NCBI GenBank assembly: GCA_019649035.1 | Contig: BMAT01010556.1 | Location: 391,611-455,610 of the forward strand | Source of the DNA: Elysia marginata | Taxonomy: Eukaryota > Mollusca > Gastropoda > Plakobranchidae | Length of the DNA stretch: 64,000 nt | Direction: 5' to 3' | In this document: positions 21,942-35,400 of the stretch, in pieces | Layout: every line of letters starts with the position of its first letter | Position numbering within the stretch: the first letter of the stretch is position 1 | Notes under the pieces: generated by a model | What the model was told of the DNA's origin: nothing | The model's database searches: none | What the model saw: the letters and a program-made list of their open reading frames with translations, nothing else | Position numbers and translations under genes: made by a program

Positions 21942-24900
21942 TTGCAAATTTTAGCTCAAAATTTTTCTTTTATAAAATGGAATAAATCTGTCTATTAGTA
22001 TTGGCATAAACTACTAGTCAACATCTTCAATCTGAGGCTGGGGATTAAAAGATGAAATAAATATTTGTTTTCCCATTCAAATAAACTGAACAGGACTCAT
22101 TATGCAGATTCCTGTCTATAGTTAAGTGACAGTAATAAGATCAGGTTAGCATTTTAGTTGCGTTCATCCATAATTTTAAAAGCCTTCAGTATAATGTCTC
22201 ATGTCCAGGGTAAACCGTAAATGAGTCAGATGTCACAATTTTTACTTTCAAAGGCATTGCTGTTTTGAACATGACATTTTTGTTGGATTACAAACGTAAA
22301 GAGTTTAATAAAATTATCAAAATTTTTTGGATAGATATTACAACTTCTGTTTATCTAAAATTTCAAAAAAAAAGAAGGAAAACAGACCTATGCCAATGGT
22401 GGGATGCGAGACCTATAAATTTTTATAAAGCTAAAAACATTAATGACATTTTTGGATTTTTTATCTTCTGATGCTTGCACATACAAAAAGCCTGTTAAGG
22501 TAAATTTGTCAGTCTCTCTTTTAGAATCATGTAAATTAAAAATAAAAAAGGTCAAATCAATGATTGTTAATCCTTTTAAATGGAACTATTGTAAGAGTTA
22601 GTTATCTAGATTAGAATGCAACGTTTGAATATGTAGATGAATTGCATTGAATATGTTATATGATTTTGCTGAATTTTCATTTTAGGTAGGCTTACCAGGT
22701 GAGACTTTCAAGATGACAAAAATTTGTACCATTCTTTTTTAACCAGAGCAAGTTGCTCAGTCATTCTTTATGATGCAAACAGTATTACATTTTTAAATGA
22801 AAGAGTTTTTTATCTTTCTTGTGAGTATAGGAATTTTCTGTTAGTTTAATTCTTGTTAAATTTTTTTTTTGCAGCTGAAAATTGCACCTATGATTAGTAT
22901 GAAGCCTTCTTTTGTACAATTGAATGGTGAAGATAATACCTATATTCATAATAATAATAATGCTAATTATTTTATAATTTTAGTGTATGGAATATTAGTA
23001 AAACCTAGAAACTTCTTTGATAGTTTCAAGTTTGTTGAGAGATGAAAGCTGCTAAGTTAATTCCTCATAGGCTCTTTTGATTCTGTTATGAATAGTATAA
23101 ATATTACTTATTAGAAGAAAAAAAAAGTTTGTTGATTGAGAATACCTTTTCATGTGAACTTCTTACCCTTGATCTGATGCCCCTTGCATCCAGCATAATA
23201 ATCTTTTTTTTTTTTTACTTTTGTGATAATTGTGATTCAACAAATAAAATTTCAAGCAGGAATAATTTCTCTTGCTTCGTCATACATTTCTAAATAGTCT
23301 AGGTCACTCAATTCTTATTTTAAAATGAAAAATACATGTGTTGCCAAATTATTTGGCATAGATTACAGACTGTATAATATCATGAAATCATTAAAAATGT
23401 CTTTTGTGTTTTGTTAGCCATTGTGCATCACAAGAAATTCGTATTCAAAGGAAAAATATTTATCAAACTTTTTTGTAATTATTATCTTCTATTGCACCTT
23501 GTTAAATACTCCCATTCTCTAAGAATTTTTTTAGAGATTATTAAATTTCTGGGCTTTTGAGACTATGCTGCTTAATTTGTTTATGCACCAAGTTATATTG
23601 TTATATATTGTGCTTACATGCCAAATTATGCTTGACTATCTATATTCTTTTTTTTTGTGTGTTTTTATTACCATAACAACACCGCATAAGGTCTTATTTT
23701 ATCGAAGCATTTTGTATGTTAAATATGTTTTCATTTCTTTCATATTCTTTTTGAAAGAACCAAGAAAGGGGATACTTTTCTTTGTCATCTTCAGTGTTTG
23801 GAACATTATACTAGGAGAAATTTTTTTTTCCATAAAGCTTTTGGCTTTAGGAACTTCTACATCAGCAAATTTTAGACCATATTTTTTTAATGATTCCTGT
23901 ACACTGAATTTTTGTGTGCCATTTGTACCTTTGTTATGAATTTTTATATTTTACGAAGATTGCTGCAATTCTGCTGATGGAAGTATTTTAATTGTCTTAC
24001 TGGAAATTCTCAAAGAATTTGACAGGAAAGTAAAGCAAACTGTAGTGCATTTTTTTCTTTGAACCCATTATTGTAAATTTAACCTTCAAATCAATTTAAC
24101 CTAGTTGCTCTGCATCTATAGATATGCATTGTGGCCTCACTTGCTTTACTTGGTTAATTTTTAAAGGCAAACAGTAGACCCTACTTATTCAAATATAAAT
24201 CATTGTCGCTTGGTTTCCATAAAGAAAATGTCAATTATTCAATCAGATCTTTGTTTTGATTAAAGCACTCACTCCCTTGGTAACAAATTTATCATGTGCA
24301 CATCATGCATTATGTCCAGCTATCCATAAAGGGGGAAAATATGAAAACCATAAATACTGAAAACCTTTCCATTGAAAATCACAATAAAACAGTCACTATT
24401 GGTCTTGCTTTTTTTATTGTCACTGAGGGATACAGATCTTATCTTTTTCTACTTTCACTTAAACCTTAATAAAATAACTTTTTAGAAGAGCTAGTGTGAA
24501 TAGATCAGTATGAATCATTGTTGAAAAAAGTGTGTTTGGTTGAAACTTTTTTAGTTTTACACCAATAGAAGTTGTATTTTGTGAGTAACAGGAAATCCTT
24601 ACCACTTTGTAAAGCATATATATTTGGTAGGTACACACTTAAGTATGAAAATACTTTAATTAAATGCTTTTAAAATAAATATTTCATATTTTGTATGCTT
24701 CACTCACTGGAAACAAATTTTCTCTTTCTTTCTGCACTGCTAAGTATCCTACCAGTGTAAAGCTGTCTATACAGTAAACGCGAGCTAACCATCAATGCAA
24801 TTAGATATAGACAAGTTTGATAAACGTTGGTCCTATTTTTCTTGTACCCCACACAGACACAGACTACTTAGGGTACATGGTAATAAAGAACAATGTTTGT

Positions 24901-25116
24901 CATATATTTTTACACATCTATGTAGCTGACTTAAGGCAGTGTGCTCCATTATTTCTCTCTTGAAAATTGAATAAGACTAAAATGAAGCTGGAAAATATTG
25001 TCACTGCACAAGCATAAGGACATCTATTTCATGGCCCATCTTATGATAGAAATACATCTAAATTGCGCTGAACCATTTCCTCAAATGCAAAGTGGATATT
25101 GTATAATTATATATCA
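21942..25116. other. AT-rich 3' UTR or intergenic stretch, nothing recognised
   Basis: Long AT-rich sequence with homopolymer runs. Short frames such as 23565-23939 are hydrophobic low-complexity shadows of T-rich DNA with no homology I can see. Confidence 0.5.
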
Positions 25117-25442
25117 AAGGTAAAGAAAGAGGATCCCAAATTTAGATCTAGTAACAGACAAGACGGAAGACAGAACAAGACAGTACAAAACAGAATATGT
25201 GAACCTGCACCACTCGCCGGCACCCACCGCCTTTCCTTTAATACTCCAGTCAGTCAGATCGTGGCAAAAGGTCCTCTGTCTGCAACTTTCATTTTTTGTG
25301 GAAGTGGGTGGCCTAGTGGTCTATTCGTCTGGTCTCTCGTCTGGCTAGGCGATGGGTGCCGGCAATGGTGCGGGTTCAAAATATGTTCTGTCTTTTGTCT
25401 TGTCTGTTGCTAGAGCTAAGTTTGTGACCCTCTTTCTTCACC
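25117..25442. mobile_element. fold-back element or head-to-head SINE pair
   Basis: The outer ~110 bases are inverted copies: AGGTAAAGAAAGAGG at the left returns as AGGTGAAGAAAGAGG read from the right, with matching blocks AACAGACAAGAC and AGACAGAACA. The right half carries an A-box-like GGCCTAGTGGTCTATTCG and a B-box-like GCGGGTTCAAAAT; the left arm carries only the inverted B-box part. So it is either two SINE copies head to head, the left one truncated, or a transposon with long terminal repeats that took up a SINE. No TSD was recognised. Confidence 0.65.
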
Positions 25443-26450
25443 TCTAATACACTTATTCTATACGATCTCATTGTATCTCACTAGAAAACCTTAGGTCTAG
25501 CACTGTTGTCTCAGCCTCCTATGTTTTGATAGCTTTCTCCCTTTCTATTGTATAATTATGTCTCAGTAAATGAGAGATAAAAAATATTACTTTAAGTCCT
25601 AACATGATAATTTTGAAGGTATAAAGTAGGAGATATATGCCACTTTGCTACTGCAATGACAATATAATGTATTTATTGATGGAAGGGAAAAAAAAGAGGA
25701 TAATAGATGTAATTTATTTCGGTGTAATCATCATGCCTGTACTTCACTCACTAAGTGCTTATTTTAACTTGGAATGTCAATAAATGGCTAATACAACTGT
25801 AGTAATAATAGGCTTACTTATTGGCCCTTGTCATCTTCCAGGCCCGATCAACCAGAAGAACCTCTCTGATATTTTTCTGATACCTTGCAGTTGCACCTTT
25901 TTGCTTGAAAAAAATTCTATTTGTTAACTACATATTTGTTTCTTGATCTAAAGAAGCATTATACTATATGATAATTATGGTGTTCTGGTACAGGAAGCAT
26001 CTGGAACCTATTGGTTCTTAGATAAACATTGCATTTTTGAAGTTGAACTGTGTAAAAGAATTTCAGTTAGCCAGATGGAGGATGTAATAAAAAGTAAATC
26101 CCATAAACAACCTATTTGTAAACCAATTCAATTTTGCTACTCCAAAAGAAGTTAAAAAAGAGGTTTGAATTTAATACTTTAGTTGTTAATGTTATACATA
26201 TGACATTTGTTTTACCAGTTTTCATGTGTAAAAATTAGGAATTTGGATGTTGAAATTAAAAAAAAACAACTTCAATGTAACTGCTTTTCTGTTTTGAATC
26301 AACATAAATAAAAATCAAATTTTGATAAAGTCTGGCCATGTTCTTCATATAATACTTTGAATATTGCCTTATTTAAAAACATCCACACTGTCTGCAACAT
26401 CAAACGGATTTGAACTTGCTGCTAGCATTAAACCTTCAAAAAAAGGACCA

Positions 26451-26782
26451 CAGTGGACCTTGTATCCAACATCTTTGGACTCAACAAACCCTTGCATTAA
26501 ACAAACTGAAACAAAGTCTCGATTTTTTCCTATTCTTTAAATTTTATGGATATTTCCTGGTGTAGACCGAACCTATTTCAGACTAACCTTGTTTTCAACA
26601 AATTATAAGTGAAACTGAAACTAATGTTTGGTCTTTTTTAGCCTTTTTTTCTGATATGTTGTTCATTTTCAGCAATATAGCGTTCACAGTATCAAAGTTG
26701 CTGACTCATTTACCTGCACTAGTCGCAACCTTCAGCGAGCTCTATATTTTCCTGCAAAGTTTGTTAGATCCAAGGTCCACTG
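26451..26782. mobile_element. pogo/Tigger-like MITE (332 bp)
   Basis: The ends read inwards as CAGTGGACCTTGTATCCAAC and CAGTGGACCTTGGATCTAAC (18 of 20 match). TA follows the right end; the left flank has CA, so one side of the TA duplication has probably mutated. It is noncoding. Confidence 0.7.
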
Positions 26783-26920
26783 TATGGTTTCCAACTTATA
26801 AGATGAAAACTTTGCTTTAATGCAAAGTTTTAATAGCAAGATGGATAAATAATGTTTGTATAACATTTATTACCACTTCATCAATTTTTTTTGTACAGTC
26901 TCAGCCTAAAGTCATATTGC

Positions 26921-27601
26921 CCCGCTGCTAAAATAATGGTCTTTCTCAGCAAAATGACCCAGACCCACCTTATATATGTCTTGCATTCTGTCCAAATGAC
27001 TCCAAAGTCGAATGGCTTAGTTTTTGAGATATAAGCTTCTAAAATTCTGTAGCTGTTCAGAAGTCAAATTTTTGTATTTCAGATATTAACCCTAAAACAA
27101 TTGCTAAATTGTTTTCACACCTAATTTATGCTGAAATTTCATGTTGTTTTCTTTTTTTTTTTTTGGTTTAATTTTAATTGGTATGGTTGCTGAGGCTTCA
27201 AAACCTTTATAGTAGTCTTAACTTCAAATGCTATTTTCTACCTTTTCTGAAATCCTAACCCTGCCGACTTCAAACGGCTATAACTTCATACACAAGCACG
27301 ATAGAGCTTTTCTCTTTGTTTTATTTGAAAGTAGAGAAAATAGGCTGATATGTGATAACAAAATATAACTTTCTTCTAATTTCGTCTAAATTCTGACTGG
27401 TTGCAAGACATATCTATGTTAATTATCTCATTGTATCTACAGGTACTTAAAATTGTAAAAATTGGCTAGGCCAAAATTTTATTATAAAAATTATCTTAAA
27501 CCTTGTTGATGTACTTGATGTACGACTAAGAAACCATTTTAATTTGACTCACTTCAGTTCCTTTTTCTCAGAACTACTGATTTTGAGATGTTAGCAGCGG
27601 G
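26921..27601. mobile_element. older repeat, copy 1, with possible terminal inverted repeats
   Basis: The stretch begins CCCGCTGCTAAAAT and ends ATGTTAGCAGCGGG, an inverted match of about 12 of 14. The inside from TGTCTTGCATTCTGTCCAAA (26977) to CTGGTTGCAAGACATAT (about 27412) is clearly homologous to 30412-31090. No convincing TSD is visible and no coding sequence was found. The superfamily is undetermined. Confidence 0.6.
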
Positions 27602-29503
27602 ATATACCTTTGCTGTGTTCACACAAAGTGCACGATCCAACATGTATTTTTCTCTTTCCCTCTTTATCCAACACAGCACTTTGTTTTGATATGACAGGTC
27701 TGAAAACAGCATTTATTGAACTGGTTCTGTGTTCTAATTTATGGTGTGTACACTTTGTGCCGTCATCCTCTGTACAGAAAAGAAGAAATTTGTTCTTGTG
27801 AATGATTTTCAAGTATTCCTTTGCCATTTCTCATCATATCCTTTGAAAAGCAAAATATGATTTCACCAGCATTTACCAAATTTTATTGACAGGTGCAGTG
27901 ATATTCCAAGCTTCTAGGACCCATTAATTAAAGTCAAGAAAACCTTTGATTTTTGCTAATTTGTAATTTTTTTTTGTTAGATAATAGATATATAATAAAA
28001 TATAAACTATAAAAATGGGATGGCTCAAAAATAGAAAAAAAAATAATAACTAGGTTCACTTGATACCTAGATTTGGATTTGTTTGTGTTTTTTTTTTAAG
28101 TTCCTTCAAAAAGTTTCCTATTAAAAGTAAATAAACCTTCAAGCTTTCAAAAATAGTCTCTTGGTAGTGAGGTAACTTATCATACATGTAACTATAAAAC
28201 ACTGCTGGGAGATACCAAAAATCAGCTTGCAAAACTACTCACTTAAGTTAAAGAGGGTGGTCATCAGAATATTTTTTTAATTAATCCAATATCAACTCCT
28301 TTTTATACTTAGACTAGAGCTAAAAAAAAGTATGCACAGAGACCCCATTCTGATCAGCCATCAAGTTATGTGAATGTCAAAATTGTCATATTTAAAAAAC
28401 GTACCATTAGGCTCTCAAAATTAATTTGAGCTCTGGGGAAATAATTGAGTTTTGTTTTTAATTTTCTTATGTCCTATTGCTGTGCAAAAGATCATTTAAT
28501 GTTAAAAAAATAAAATTTGTATCATTCCCACAAAATGAGTCTTGTTGCACTGATGGTCTGAGAAAATGGAAATTTTCCATTACAGTTTAAAAATTAATCA
28601 AAATTTCTCTCAACAAAAATTTTTTTAGTAACGTTCCTGAAGTGTTCATTTTAACCATGTAGCAGCAAATCAAAGAAAACAAAGGGGTATTCAACCTGAA
28701 AACTAATTTTTCTATTTCCGATTTTTACTATCACACTTATCCTTTTCTTCAAATCACAGACAGCACTCATAAAATTTTTTAACTGCATAGACTTCATCAC
28801 TTCTATAAATGATATATTTATTATATTATTGTAGTTAATTATGGATTGCAATTGATATAACAACATGCAAGATTTTAGTGTTTAATAACATAACATTATC
28901 CTGCTCAATTCCATTAGAATTTTTGGAATAGCTATACAATTAAGGCCCCCCCACCCCTCCTGTTCTTGTCATGAAGAATTGAGATAAATGAGAAAGAGGG
29001 TGTCATCTTGGAAATTTTTCTTCTTCTATCATTATCAGAACATTTCAATAAATCCAGTTTAAAATATACAATAGCGTAACATTTAGCACAAACATGAGGA
29101 AAACATTTCTTTTGGTGGTGTACAGATGTGTAAACACAGTATGAGCAATAGTTTTTCAGCAAGAACAATGTTTTCTCAGGCAAATATTAACAAGAAGGAA
29201 AACATTTCATGAAAAAAAATTACTCGAAGAGAATAGGTGTCAATCTTGATTAAAATGATGTAAATTGTTAATGTTATATGTTACAAAAAGGGATTTGACC
29301 CAACACCTTTAGGAAAAAAAACTGTTGCTTCTATGACACACATTTAACACAAACATCGTATATCAGTATCAGTAAGTGTCATTTTATAAAATTGTAAAAT
29401 AATTTACACATATTTAGCTGTAGATAGTTCAAATGAATCCAAACATGTTAAAACATTCTCTGCAAACAAATATCTTATATATGAAAGAGGGAGGGGGGGG
29501 GGG
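27602..29503. other. AT-rich intergenic DNA, nothing recognised
   Basis: No exon-like or transposon-like structure could be supported. The overlapping frames at 27591-27827 (minus) and 27610-27801 (plus) have no recognisable similarity. Confidence 0.5.
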
Positions 29504-29525
29504 NNNNNNNNNGAGGGAGAGAGAG
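29490..29525. repeat. G/GA-rich simple repeat with a 9-N gap
   Basis: A G-run, then N at 29504-29512, then GAGGGAGAGAGAGA. The gap is probably an unresolved simple repeat. Confidence 0.9.
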
Positions 29526-30399
29526 AAGATAATAATGCATTTGGAAAACTGTAAAAGGCAGAACAAAAAAAATAATAGCCACTAATGTACATATATGTAT
29601 TGCTTTGAAAATAAAATACACCTCCTAAACAACAACAGCAACAAAAGTTCTTTAGCTATTTTGGTTTCTTCGAATTTCATTCATTTTAAAAATTAAACCC
29701 AACTTGATTTTTGTTAAGACTTGTTTTTCAGGTTATTTTTCAAGATTTTTCCTTTGCAACAATTTCGATTCAAAAGGGTTGAGATAGGTGACAATTTCTA
29801 TGTTTGCTGGAATAGTGAAACTACTTCCAACTTATTTTGCACCTTAACAAGCTGCTGGAGGTTTTAGATCTGGCTAGGTACGGAAACCGGCCTTTTGCAC
29901 CCTATAAGTATAAAAAAATCACTGTGCCTCAATTTTTACACTAGTTGAAATTTATTATAAAAATAGAAATGAAGTTTACAACACAGCAAAATATTTTTGA
30001 AGATGCTGCGGTTGTTGATTTTTACTTACATTTAGATCTCACCTCTAGGCCTAGACCTAGAAGCATAGGCCTGGTCAGGTTCATGGGACGACTCGTCACA
30101 TTGTGAAAAAAAATTTGGATCTAAGTGACAATAATCCTTTAGCTATAGTTTCATCTGCATCACTATCAGATTTATCTTGGCCTGCATCTATAAATCCACT
30201 ATAAGTATAACTTTTACATTTACCAAGGGAATGAACTCAAAAATAATTTGAAGAGTTAGGTTGATTGCTGGCTGCTGTAGAATGACAGACCAAATAGTTC
30301 ATTGGGTCTAAGTAAAAAAAGAAGTGCCAAGCAAACCCTTTAGGTCAGGAAGTATGCAGTCTATGCCCATCACCCAAAAGGGTTTTGTAAGCACAGCAA

Positions 30400-31095
30400 G
30401 TGTCTCAAATATGTCTTGCATTCTGTCCAAATGAGACGTAAGTCAAAAGGCTCAGTTAGGAGATATAGGGGAATCACTTCCATACCGACGCGCCACTTTG
30501 AAATTAATTTAAAGCACTAGATAAACTTGTTAACTGCTACAATATGACTAATCCAATGTTAATGGACGAATATTCACTGGACATTGGTCTAGTGCGTTGT
30601 ATTTTTATATAAACGGAATTTTCTTTCACCACTCGGGACAACGCAAGTGTATAGATCTATGTGACGCCATTTTGTAAACAGACTTCCTTCATTTCGTTAC
30701 TTTTACTGGCGCGTCGGTATGGAAGTCTTTTCAATATAGACTTTTAAAGTTTTTTATGTTGAGAAGTCAATTTTTTAATTAGATATTGATGCTAAAACCA
30801 TTTCTAAACAACTGTCACACCTTATTGATATTCAAATTTAATTTTTTTAGGTGTTTAATTTTAATTGGTATAGTTGCTAAGGCCTCAATACCTTTGTAGT
30901 CGTCTATAGTTTAAATTCTGTTTTCTCCCCTTTAAAATTTCACAAGGCCTACAGGAGCTTTATAGAGCTCTTCTATTTGTTGAATTTGAAAGTAAAGAAA
31001 ATAAGCTTTTCTGGGATTACCAATATACCTGACTACCTTCCAATTTCGACTGATGGACTCATTTGGACTGGTTGCAAGACATATATATATAGCAT
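30400..31095. repeat. older repeat, copy 2, split by a MITE
   Basis: Blocks TGTCTTGCATTCTGTCCAAA, TTTAATTTTAATTGGTAT and ACTGGTTGCAAGACATAT occur in the same order as in copy 1 at 26921-27601. Divergence is roughly a quarter to a third by eye. The alignment is interrupted by the insertion 30476-30726, and the right end runs into a TATA-rich stretch without the inverted terminal repeat of copy 1. Confidence 0.7.
30476..30726. mobile_element. 251-bp MITE with 20-bp perfect terminal inverted repeats
   Basis: The left end ACTTCCATACCGACGCGCCA returns exactly inverted at 30707-30726. The element lies inside repeat copy 2, which dates it as younger than that repeat. It has no coding capacity. A TSD is not obvious, so the superfamily is left open. 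Confidence 0.85.
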
Positions 31096-33300
31096 ATATG
31101 CCTTGATATATTGAATATATATATTGATTCTTGCCAAATATAGATGCAGTACTATTAACCTCTAATACATTTCATTCTTTTGAGATTTTGCAACGAAAAA
31201 AAATATAGTTATTCTTTAACAATAGAAGAAAAATGCTAATTTTTGGCACATCTGCCAGTTTCAGATTTTCTGAGCTGAACAAAATTTAGTTTTGAAAATA
31301 AGTTATCTTCTCCCCCTAATAAAATGTAGAGCCTTCAAATGATTATACTCTCTGCATTTTAAAACTTTGTGAATATGCAAAAACATTTAAGGCTTAGATC
31401 CAGACCATAACTAAGGGTCCCAAATTTCCAGAAACAAAATCTCTTCAGCTCCTGATTTTAAGCAACGATTTCCACATTATCAAAAATGCTATGTCCATTC
31501 TTTATTATTCCTTGCAGCATTACAGAAAAAAATTAAGAAAGTTCTTAAACTCAACAAAAATACATCAGAATCACCTTCTTCAGCATCACATTGGATTAAA
31601 AACCATTTTCTTGTTTCCAGCCCAAAGCAGTGAACAAGAAAATAAAATATTACATCAAATTTCACATCATAAATATAATGCTGCAATTTGCTTGGTACAT
31701 ATACAATGTTTGGAATAAGCAATACAAAAAGAAAACTGATAAAGATTCCATTCTCTTATTTTCCATTTCCAGAGACCACATAAATTGTTGAAATTTTAGC
31801 AACTATATAGCGTATTTACAAAGGGTTGGAATGTCCAAAGACAAACTTTATAAATTTGGTCGACGAGATTACTAGGGTTTCTTCTCACAGAAATGTATTT
31901 TGAGTTCATATTCATATTATTAATGGTATCTATACTGCATCAAATTAAAAATATTGCTTATGTTTTTAAATGCTTTAGGATAAAAAAAAATGTATATATA
32001 TGTATATATAAATTTCATTTACATGGTTTTCAACTTAGCTGCACTTTGATTAGCCTATTTGTAGTGACAAAATTCCTTCAAGTGTGCTTTGCAATTTTTC
32101 AACTCTGCCATGGTTATATTAATTCTTTTTAGCTTGATGTCTTTAACTTAAGAAGCCAGGCATTCCTGAATTTATATGAATTATGAGTTGACCAGGCAAA
32201 CGTTACTAACTATCTACATAATATTAAGGCTACCTAGTCCATAGGCATGACCCTGCTGACTTTGGTACTTACATCACAATGCACAGTGCAAGAAACAGTC
32301 AAAAGATGTACAAGCAAGTCTAGACAGCTCTTATTGCCTCTCTATAAAAACAAACTAGTATAAAGTCAATTGTAAGTAATTTGTTTACAATTTCTTATAT
32401 TTCTTTAGCAAAACTGTAAGTATAAAAAACCACCCTGTTCTTAAGGATTAAGCCTCAAGACATATGAATAAGAACAGTGAACAGATGAAAATGTAGCAGT
32501 GTATGTCATAGATAGTGTGAAAACCACACAAAAACATTGAAATTATCACAGCTCTAGGAAAGTCATAATGTCCTCAATACAAATACAGTTCACACCTGAT
32601 ATATCGATATACCTTTTATAATAATGTCAATACAAGAGAATGTCCATATAAACGAAACCTATATAAAGCCTTTTATGAAGTAATTTCATCCCCCTGGTTA
32701 AAAAAAGGGCTAAAAATCAGCATGCTCTCTGCACACAACCACAACCCACATCCCCTCTCCCCATTCTCCTTTAATACCTTTACACTGTAGACCTAGCCTG
32801 CACTAATTTGCTCAGTGATAATAATAAATAGCCCTAAGCTTGGTTGTAACATCATTTTACTTGCACTGACCAGCACTGTTGGTTTCAGGCCGCATGCCCC
32901 ACATCTCTCCTTTATTACACTGGCATCAGTAAGCTCATCTTTCTTGCAAGGCCCATAGTTGACAGTGCACACCCATAGCGCCTGGCTAACAAAGGAACCG
33001 TCTTTTCTCTCACTCACTTTGTCATAACAGTTCATATACATCATTACATATCATTAGTTGGGGTGTACCAAACCTGGTCGAGTAATAGACTGGACTGTGT
33101 CATAAGTTGCCTTTCATGTCCTTATGTAGGTGCATATTGACTGTATCAGTCCAATTTTGAAAACATCAATTTACATCTTATTACAATTTTTCTTTTCTGT
33201 CCATATCACTCTATCAACAAATTTCTAACATTTACACAAAATTACACAAAATCTAGGCTAAATCCAGACCTTATCTAGATCTAGTCTAAATGCATCCACC
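31096..33300. other. AT-rich intergenic DNA, nothing firmly recognised
   Basis: TATA-rich near 31080-31130, otherwise plain. CAGTTCACACCTG at about 32588 looks like a pogo end but no good partner end was found. Confidence 0.45.
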
Positions 33301-33310
33301 ACTATTTGCC

Positions 33311-33625
33311 TTTTAAAAGATAAATCTAGATCTATGAACTTAAATAGTCTAGATTGCGTAGCCTAGGCCTACCTTTTCAAACATCACTTCAATATCCAGG
33401 ATATTCTAGATCTATAGCTGAGAAGTTACTTTCATTGTTGTATAATGATTTATGCTTTAAGATTCTCTTTTTAAAAGCTAAATCTAGATCTATGCACTTT
33501 ATTAGAATAGATGCATAGCATCTGCCTACCTTTTCACAGGTCACTTCAATATCCAGGACAATCTAGATCAAGAGCTGAGAAGTTACTTTCATTGTTGTAT
33601 GATGTATGATTTATCCTTTTCAATT
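33311..33625. repeat. tandem duplication, unit about 159 bp, two copies
   Basis: TTTTAAAAG-TAAATCTAGATCTATG, CACTTCAATATCCAGGA and GAGAAGTTACTTTCATTGTT occur in the same order at 33311-33469 and again at 33470-33625, with moderate divergence. The units include AATCTAGATCTAT palindromes. Confidence 0.85.
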
Positions 33626-34885
33626 TGAAAACCACCTTTTTCCGTTTAGAGTCACAACATGGAAGCGGAAGCTTGTTTAGAAAGCATTAGGAGCAGCAGA
33701 TTGCAGATCTAGGATCTCTTACAACAAATTAAACAAATCACATTTTCAATGTTTGGTTCTAGAAAAAAAAGCAAACATGAACCTAATAATCAAAGGGCTT
33801 ACGATTGTACAGGAAACTTTAGCACACATTTTTGTGAAAACTGCATGAAAATTGGTGCACTCTGTGAAAAGCCTTTTGCCACACAAAATTGGAGCCTTAA
33901 AATAGAGATAATATGTGACTATATGCTAGATCTACCTTGCTGTAAGTGTAACACTTCTGACTAGTGAGAGGCAAAGAGGTCCTTGGTTGGTCTTTTAAGA
34001 GAGGGGGGTAGCCGTTTTTTTGTTTGTTTTCATGACCATTTTTAAGACAGTGGCATGTCAAAATAAGAGATGTGAGAGAGAATAGAATGTTGATGTAGAG
34101 ATAGATATTTAATTAACCATATAAAGCGAATAAATGCGGGGTTGAACGTACATAAAAGGAAAATGCCAAAATGAGCGATGTTGATGTGCAAGTGGTGCAT
34201 GCTGTATGTAAATCAACCTAATGCATAATTTTCTTGAAAATTAAAATGACAAAATTAATTATAAGCTCTGCTTGTAAAGAGCTAGGCATTGAAATATGCA
34301 AGCTAGAAGAAAACATCTAAATAATGATCATATTGTATAATTAAGAATGTCTTTAAATTTCTGGTAATAACAGAAAAAGAAAAATGGTTGAGGATTTAGA
34401 AAAGGGCAAATGTCAACGTAAAATGATCTGACATGTCAAACACATGATTGAAAGATTTAAAAGGTATGAAATTAGCAGTGGACAGAAGTAGGCTTTTTAG
34501 GGGAAATGCCCAAAAAGAGTGCCTTTAGTATGATATGAATGTTTGCCTTATCGTAGCAATGGCACAAAGCAGCATTTGATCATCTTCACCTTACCAACAA
34601 ATAAATGAACACTTCAGTCAGCGGACACACTACTTCTTATATTCTTCTACCATTTAAAGACTTAGTATGACCAGATTGCCTCCAGCAATTGCCACCTTAT
34701 TTTGTTATGAACTAGAGCCTTCCAATGAAAAAAATTTAGGGAAACTTTTTATTTTCTTTTGAATAATCTATGCTGTATCAAAAGATATGGCAATATCTTG
34801 GCCAAAAAATTTCTTTTTCATACAATGCCAAAAACTTTTTTCATTTCTTATCTCAAATTTATCCTGTGTGCCTTATATAGACCTT
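33626..34885. other. intergenic stretch with one unassigned small frame
   Basis: A 71-codon frame at 33749-33964 has several Cys (HFCENCMKIGALC, LPCCKCN). I found no recognised domain or splice context. The rest is AT-rich without structure that I can name. Confidence 0.35.
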
Positions 34886-34904
34886 CTTGTTTAAGTTTCC
34901 CATT

Positions 34905-35400
34905 CCCATTGAACTAAAACTAAAATTGCTAAAATGTCTAATATGGCCAGTCATGATGTACGGGTGTGAGGTATGGTCTCAGAAAAAAGACGATGACAAA
35001 AGAATTGAGGCTGCCGAAATGTGGTTCTACAAACGAATCCTGAGAGTCAAGTATACAGACAAAAGAACTAATGAGAGCGTCCTGAAAGAACTAAATACAG
35101 AAAGATCCCTACTCAAATCAATGCTAGAAAGCTTAAGTGTGTTGGACATGCTCTTCGCAACCATAGAACATCGCTTATGAAAACTGTGTGTGAGGGAAGG
35201 CTGGATGGCAGAAGAAGGAAGGCAAGACCACCAATATCACTTGTAACCAACTTGACAACGGCCTGTGGTTTAAGTTTGCATCAAATCGTCCAGAAAAGTC
35301 AGGACAGAGCTGGATGGCAGCAGAAGGTGATATCGTTGATTGCTACGGCTAACACTGCATCGGGTGACGCCGACAGGTGAGACAGGTGAGGTGTTTAAGT
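34905..35400 (+). mobile_element. LINE 3' fragment (C-terminal end of reverse transcriptase ORF)
   Basis: VMMYGCEVWSQKKDDDKRIE and AAEMWFYKRILRVKYTDKRT are the typical C-terminal region of a non-LTR retrotransposon polyprotein. The same strand continues in another frame as GHALRNHRTSLMKTVCEGRL and ends SGDADR-stop at 35380. So it is 5'-truncated and carries one frameshift near 35115-35130. It differs from the LINE family at 44783. Confidence 0.85.

Noticed and set aside
32588-32786. A fifth pogo-like element (CAGTTCACACC ... TTTACACTG)
   Set aside because: TA flanks both sides, but the inverted ends match only in about half of the positions.
33749-33964. Small Cys-rich secreted or zinc-binding protein
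   Set aside because: No signal peptide, no regular Cys spacing, no splice or promoter context.
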